From: Lantana camara
Taxonomy: Eukaryota; Streptophyta; Magnoliopsida; Lamiales; Verbenaceae
Length of the DNA: 64,000 bases
Direction of reading: 5' to 3'
NCBI GenBank assembly: GCA_037501455.1
Contig: CM074864.1
Coordinates: 56,425,001 to 56,489,000 of the forward strand
Notes under the pieces: model-generated
What the model was told of the DNA's origin: nothing
Database searches by the model: none
What the model saw: the letters and a program-made list of their open reading frames with translations, nothing else
Made by a program: the position numbers and the translations under genes
In this document: one piece after another, positions 58,331 to 64,000 of the stretch
How the letters are laid out: every line of letters begins with the position of its first letter
Numbering within the stretch: the first letter of the stretch is position 1

Positions 58331-60466
58331 TTGGTTGCTATTCTAAAATACGCAGAGAAACACAGAATCTATGACCTAAATTGAAAAATAGAGAACTAGT
58401 GAGCATGTTGAATAATAACGATATACATGAGATTAGGTTTTTAATCTATATTGCTCCTACCGTTTTTAGAAGATCTATAATTCCCTAAAGATCTTAGAGA
58501 AAACTTGTTTTCCCAATGGGTACTGAGACTTTGTGGAATTTTCAGTATTATTTTTTGCATCATCTATCTTTCAATATAAACTCACGATTCGTGCAACATC
58601 CATATTTACTTAGTTCGAACGACCCACGTCTCGTGAGACATCACCCTCCCTAAAATTGACCACGAAATATCAATCACTTTGAAGTGATCAATCAGGAAAC
58701 TAAGAACTAATAGGTTTCGCATAGTTACCCCACGACTCGTGAGACAGCAACTAGCTCTCCTATTAAACTTAAATCCTATTGATGGAATGCTAGGAATTTA
58801 ATTCAAAATTTACACCTTGAATTAAACACCTAATTTCGAAGTTTGCTTAATATTTTTTATGGGAATTTTTGAATTTTAATCTTATGTTATCCAAATTTTA
58901 ATCTTGTTTAATGTAATTACAAGTTAAATTCATTTCACACAAGCACATAGCAGATAACATGTCCTATCATAATACTAATATAAGATGATCATGGGTTTTC
59001 CTATCTTATACATGATTTGTGTGAGCCACTTCACAACCAGAAGTTCTAACATACATGCCACATAAAACAGTTTATATCACATAAGGGATTGAAAAAAACA
59101 AAAGGGTGCCCTATCTATTACAATAATAGAAACCATCCCCAACATTTTGAGGGGTCTTCACTTATAGCCACCATTCTTCTTGTTGTGTGGATCCTTCTCA
59201 CTCCATGGGTGCTAAGTTTCCAAAACGAAAGAAAAAACCTCACCACCTAATCTATTCTCGAATTACATTAAAATGAAAATACATAAATAATAAAGCTCAA
59301 TCTTCATATTGACCATAGACAAATACATGGGCCATACCCCGGTCGGAAAAAAAAAAAACAATAATAAGGAAAGCCATATTATAAAAAAGTAACAGTACGC
59401 ACATAAGTGGGGCACCGACCCCAATTGAAAAACGCAACTATGATGCTCCAACCCCAATTTAAACTATTTATATGCAGAATGTAAAACATCATAAGACTAA
59501 CTCATGATTACCTAATATTCTATGAATTGCAAGAATTTAAATTTTCCAATAAATTAAAATTTTTGCTTTTAAGTTCTCCCAACTTAAAAACACGACTTAG
59601 ATGCAATTGCTGTTCATGAATTTTTTCAAACAATCCAAGAAAAATAAATCCAATAAAATTCCAATTAATTTCCAAAATTAACAATTTATTCTCTTCATTA
59701 TTTCAAAAATTTTAAGTGTAATTTTTCCAAAAATTAAACCCGTTTTAATTTTATAAAATCCCAATTTTAATCTTTTATTTCAAAATAAATAAGATTTTAA
59801 TAAAACTAAATTTTATAAAATCAAAATCGGGATCGGATCGAATTGATCGCGAAAATAAACCCAACCTCCCGTTGCACCCACACATGCGTGCACAAGATGC
59901 GCACTCACAAGCACAACACTCGCCTAGCAGCCGCACATCATCTCACGCTAGGATGCATAGCGTGCATCGCGCGTAGTCGTTGGGCAAGCTGGATGGCGTG
60001 CAGACGAAGGCAGGCGGCAGGCAGTGAGGCTGCCTCTAGGCGTGCTCCCACACGCTTATGGGACGCCTGACGGGTGGCTACTAGCATGCTTGCGCACACG
60101 CAAGATGTGCGCGCCCTAGCACAATGTTGGACGGTGACTGGCCGGACGACGACGGGGCAATAGCGTGCGACACCTTAGCATGCCGCGAGCCTCGTAATGT
60201 TATCCTGATCCATTTTCGCATTTCGCGATCTAGTTGAAAAGCTCAAATTCAATCCGATAAAATTAAAACACGATTTAATATATTGATTCTAAATAATTTT
60301 TAATCAAAACTTTTCAAAAAACATTTTTCAGAAATTTCAGGAAAATCACATATTCAAAATTTTCAAATTTCTAAAAAAATTCATAAATACTCAATTGCAT
60401 CCAAATCTAAGAATTTCTACCAAATTCGAATTAAGGGGATAAATCAGGAATAGACCTTGTAAGGTG
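58331..60466 (-). other. Copia untranslated leader
   Basis: Non-coding stretch between PBS and gag. A GC-rich patch at 59840-60210 with many 'gcgtgc/gcacgc' words contrasts with AT-rich flanks. Short ORFs there are composition artefacts. Confidence 0.6.
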
Positions 60467-60478
60467 GCTCTGATACCA
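60467..60478 (-). other. Primer-binding site, initiator Met tRNA
   Basis: On the - strand TGGTATCAGAGC, one base after the LTR end (…CCAACA). It matches the 3' end of plant initiator methionine tRNA, the usual copia primer. It fixes the orientation of this element as -. Confidence 0.9.
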
Positions 60479-60479
60479 C

Positions 60480-62545
60480 TGTTGGAAAAAAACACGAAAG
60501 TAGGAACGGAATTTAATTTTTTTTTCTTTCCAAAAGCAAGATCTAGACTTACAATTCCTATTCTTGATTCATAGGGTTATCAAGAACTTACAAAGATTGT
60601 AGCTTTCTTGGCACGTTTGAGCCGCCCACAAACGCTCTTCAATCGACAAGTCCCACGAACTCTTTCGAATCTTTAAGACTCCAAATTAGCAGTCCTCTAG
60701 GGTAATAATCCACACCAACATCGATTACGATCTAAATAGGTAAGATACTAGTGCTATATTTAGTGTCTAGGCTCTAGGGATTATATGATGTAATTTGGAG
60801 GAATTTTTGCTATCTTTGTGTCTCATGGGGTTCGAATCCCATGCTTATACAGTCCAGGGAGGTTCGAAACCCTTATCCCTTTAGGAGAGGGTTTCCTAAA
60901 CCCTCATGACTTGGAATTACTTGCTAGATAAGAAAGATTTTTCTACTTTGACCAAAAGTCCACTTTCATCAACTTGCCTTGCAAGAAACTCTATCAAACT
61001 CCTTCAGATATTTTCATGAGATATTTTATTTATTCATAATAAATAAATTAATTCACAATTAATTATTTATTAGACTTTCTAATTTTCAAATTAGGACCTA
61101 ATAATAATTTATAGTTAAATTAAAGTCCATTAGATAATTAACTAGCTTAATAATTTAATCACCATCGCACGTGAGACGTATCTTCTCGAGACACACGCTC
61201 CACATATGCCTTTGTGCACGTGTGACCCTCAACCAACCGTTGGTTGGTTCGATCAACTCATTTTATCGATTCAAGCCTTCACCCTCGTGACCGGGCATTT
61301 GTGTGTGACCCTTTAGGGTCTTTATTCAATTAGCAGTGACACTAATTAATTAATACCTTTATTAATTAATCAGTTCACAGATCACACTATCATAGTCTAG
61401 CAATAGATGTGTGACCTCTAGCTGAATAAGAATGTATCAATTTGAAAGAACCTTTAAATCATTGACACATGTGAAATAAGGTCCTCCTACAACCTATCTC
61501 TCAATCAAGATCTTGGGCAAGGGAATAACTAGAACCCTAAAATTTCCTTGCAAGAAACTCTATCAAACTCCTTCAGATATTTTCATGAGATATTTTATTT
61601 ATTCATAATAAATAAATTAATTCACAATTAATTATTTATTAGACTTTCTAATTTTCAAATTAGGACCTAATAATAATTTATAGTTAAATTAAAGTCCATT
61701 AGATAATTAACTAGCTTAATAATTTAATCACCATCGCACGTGAGACGTGTCTTCTCGAGACACGCGTTCCACACATGCCTTTGTGCACGTGTGGCCATAA
61801 ACCAACCGTTGGTTAGTTCGATCAACTCATTTTATCGATTCAAGCCTTCACTCTTGTGACCGGGCATTTGTGTGTGACCCTTTAGGTTCTTTATTCATTT
61901 AGCAGTGACACTAATTAATTAATACCTTTATTAATTAATCTGTTCACAGATCACACTACCATAGTCTAGCAATAGGTGTGTGACCCCTAGTTGAATACGA
62001 ATGTATCAATTTGAAAGAACCTTTAAGTCATTGACATATATGAAATAAGGTCCTCCTACAACCTATCTCTCAATCAAGATCTTGGGCAAGGGATTAATAA
62101 TCTGATCTTAATGCTAAGTTCATTTCATATCCATTTGATCTCGATCCAAGAAATACCTTTCTTGATCTCGATCCACTGCCTTGGCCAAGGACTCTGAGAT
62201 GGGATATGAATGACTTACACAATAAGAGATCAACTTGCTAAAGCAAGTGTAGGTCCTTTACTGATTCTCATATACTTTTATGTGCCACTTTTGCAGCCCC
62301 AATATAAGTCGTGGTTCAGCTGTCTCGGTTTAGACTTATACCTAAGACTACGGAGTATGCTCACATAAAATATCGATGGAATCTCAAGTCTAAGGACTAA
62401 TTAATCACATCAATGACTTGTGAGATATTTTCTAATATGGAAGTTTCCATCTTCGAAAATAGAAACTTCCTTTCCCATTTAGGAATGTTCTCACACAAAC
62501 ACCTCAGTATACTCATTCACTAGAAACGAGCACCCCATGTATCAC
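60480..62545 (-). mobile_element. Copia 5' LTR with internal duplication, cut by a gypsy LTR
   Basis: Begins (on +) TGTTGGAAAAAAACACG next to the PBS. Compared with the solo LTR at 52350-54237 it contains one extra unit: 60977-61545 is repeated at 61546-about 62093. It stops at 'atgtatcac' (62545), where the solo LTR continues for about 380 bp; a new LTR begins at 62546. The rest should lie outside the window. Confidence 0.85.
60977..62093 (+). repeat. Tandem duplication in the LTR, 2 x about 560 bp
   Basis: Unit 1 60977-61545 and unit 2 61546-62093 both start 'ccttgcaagaaactctatc' and both include 'accaaccgttggtt' and 'ctcaatcaagatcttgggca'. They are nearly identical with a few substitutions (for example 'acgtatctt' against 'acgtgtctt'), so the duplication is younger than the split from the solo LTR, which has one unit. 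Confidence 0.9.
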
Positions 62546-64000
62546 TGTGACACCCCGACTCTTTGGCCATATAGGTATGGCGTAATTGCGTATTTCAACT
62601 TACTTACTTACGTGATTACATGTTTAAGTAATTGCTTAATTGCTGTTCTTTAACTATTTGAATTCATACTTGAACGCTTATGCTTTATTGTTGGTAATTT
62701 GCTTCGTTTTGATTGTTTTTGAATTCCGATTTTTGTGATCATTTGCCACGCATGAGTTATACGTGTTATGAACTTGTGAGTATGCTTGCTTTATGTTTTT
62801 GAGGTTATATGTTGAGCTTTTGAGTTATTTGCTTCGTTTGAAACCTAAAGGAGGCTAAACGCTTTTAGCGCACCTTAGGTTCCGGTTTGTGTAACTTGAG
62901 CTCAGGAGTTCGGATTCGAATTTTGTCACTTCCCTTGGACTCGTTTCGACGATTCGGATCCAATGGACTAAGCTTCGTATGTTTTTAAGCCCATTTGATA
63001 CTCCGAAATCTGACCGGAAACCCACTTCCCGTCTATATGACCACCTTGCACTAAATTGCACTTTAGTCCTTCGATTCTCGGCATATTACCCTCAACCTTG
63101 GTCCCACTTTCCACTAGATCAATACACCATGCTTCTTTCCTCCTTCATCTCGTTCAAACAAGGGAAAAAGGGGAGAAATTTCAGCAACTTTAGAGAACCA
63201 AGCTTTCACCCCGTCACTATTCACCTAAGGGGATATTTGAGCTCATATCTTCATTTTCCTTCGTTATCTTCAAGGGGTAAGCTTATATTTGATATGTACA
63301 TGTATATGTGATCATTTTAAGTCATTTATGTCTTGTTTTGAGCCATGTTTGATGATTATATGGAGTATGAATAGAGTTATGAGGGTTTGATGATCTCTTG
63401 CTATCCTTGGAGTTATACTTTGGTTTGATGATGCATATATGATCTCTTAAGCTTCATTCATGAATATATGATCCCATTTTTGGTTATGATTGGGTGTATG
63501 ACATGTTTTCATTGTTGAGCTTCAAGCTTTCTTGCATGAAATGGTTGATGTATATGGCCTTCTTGCTCTTTTTTCTTGCTCGATGTTGTGGGATGGAGTT
63601 GTGACATGTTATTGCATAAGAATTGAAGCTTAAATGTTGGCTGTTGTTGTTGCTTGAGGTTGTTGGAGCGTGTCCTATTTGCCTCTCCCGTTTTCGAGCA
63701 TGAACACTGTAGCTGCTGCTATTTTTTTCGAAAAAGAAAGGCCAACAGGGCCGTGTCAGCTTTGAACATGATTTGGACACGGCCGTGTCAGCACTTCGAC
63801 TTGGAGCAAATTATTTTTGTAAACTCGGACACGGTCGTGTCCGAAATGAATTGAAACCCAATACAGCCGTGTCTAAAGTTCGTGTTTGGCTCCTGAACTT
63901 ATTTTAATCGGACACGACCGTGTCTATTTCGAACTAAAACCTAACACGGCCGTGTTATTTGAATACAACGACGGCGGTTGTTCGTTTTATGATTTTGATG
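62546..64000 (+). mobile_element. Ty3/gypsy-type LTR, 5' part, cut by window end
   Basis: Starts TGTGACACCCCGACTC, the same end style as the LTRs at 742 and 5471 read on the other strand. It interrupts the copia LTR. Non-coding throughout what is visible. The palindrome cluster at 63744-63957 sits 1.2 kb from its start. Superfamily is inferred from end style, not from coding domains. Confidence 0.65.
63744..63957. repeat. ACACGGCCGTGT palindrome cluster in the LTR
   Basis: Six copies of a palindrome with core CGGCCG or one-base variants: 63744-63759, 63775-63790, 63828-63845, 63860-63874, 63909-63926 and 63942-63957, about 17-49 bp apart. The best is ACACGGCCGTGT with flanking G and C. Flanks are unrelated and AT-rich. 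May act as protein-binding sites or cruciforms. Confidence 0.8.

Larger units (their letters stand above)
54959..60479 (-). mobile_element. Copia element internal region, decayed
   Basis: On the - strand: PBS (60478-60467), leader of about 2.1 kb (60466-58330), gag (58330-57600), protease (about 57500-57440), integrase (56918-56265), reverse transcriptase (55990-55440) and the start of RNase H (55310-54959). The order gag-PR-IN-RT-RH is the copia order. The 3' part and 3' LTR are missing at the junction with the LINE at 54958. Stops and frameshifts occur in every domain. Confidence 0.85.

Noticed and set aside
59843..60070. 75-codon ORF rich in Ala, Arg and Cys
   Set aside because: Lies in the GC-rich patch of the copia leader; no domain, likely composition.
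1..64000. CRISPR arrays, operons or bacterial-type systems
   Set aside because: No regularly spaced repeats with unique spacers; splice sites and plant transposons show a plant nuclear genome.

Overview
This window looks like gene-poor, transposon-rich nuclear DNA from a flowering plant, most likely a eudicot. The evidence is AT-rich sequence, intron-split genes with GT/AG borders, and nested plant-type elements: Ty1/copia, Ty3/gypsy, LINE, PIF/Harbinger, CACTA, MULE, hAT and SINE. There are no operons, Shine-Dalgarno sites or CRISPR arrays. One ordinary host gene appears complete: an eight-exon WD40-repeat gene at 39345-41579 (+) whose exons join into one 433-codon frame. Two other host-type loci, a CPSF-A-like gene (10213-13677) and a Sec14-like phospholipid-transfer gene (33623-35621), are recognisable but broken.

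Layout. 1-10130: a nest of retrotransposon pieces. A copia LTR piece (1-510) abuts a second LTR-type element that starts at 511. That element is split by a 4.3-kb solo LTR (742-5043, TSD TAATG) and by another gypsy-type LTR (5471-9899), which itself contains a MULE with a 9-bp TSD (6494-8822). 10213-13677: the CPSF-A pseudogene, with a CACTA 3' end inside it and a truncated copia element (13719-15830, - strand) at its 3' end. 16900-18670: three small repeats, namely a hairpin MITE, a tRNA-derived SINE with a 19-bp TSD, and a 320-bp foldback repeat. 18737-27140: a probable 8.4-kb PIF/Harbinger element. Its transposase and its Myb/SANT gene are decayed, but it also holds three further genes with open reading frames: an unidentified 205-aa gene, a second Myb/SANT-like gene and a GRF-type zinc-finger gene with a C-terminal membrane helix. 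27144-35621: T-rich intron-like DNA, then the Sec14-like pseudogene. 35622-39220: AT-rich DNA with a hAT element (8-bp TSD). 39220-41640: the WD40 gene. 41641-47124: a complete CACTA element inserted about 60 bp after the WD40 stop codon; it carries a tandem array and a captured LINE RNase H fragment. 47771-54958: a decayed L1-type LINE (- strand) whose ORF1 is split by a copia solo LTR (52350-54237, TSD TAGTG). 54959-62545: the 5' LTR, PBS, leader and decayed gag-pol of a copia element on the - strand. 62546-64000: the start of a gypsy-type LTR on the + strand, inserted in that copia LTR and cut by the window edge.

How parts relate. In the Harbinger element the transposase would cut and the Myb/SANT protein would bind the ends; both carry stops, so this copy is probably not autonomous. 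The passenger genes nevertheless keep consistent splice phases, which makes that element the most interesting object here. Most other features record a history of insertion that can be ordered by nesting and target-site duplications. All family assignments come from reading the sequence; no database search was run.
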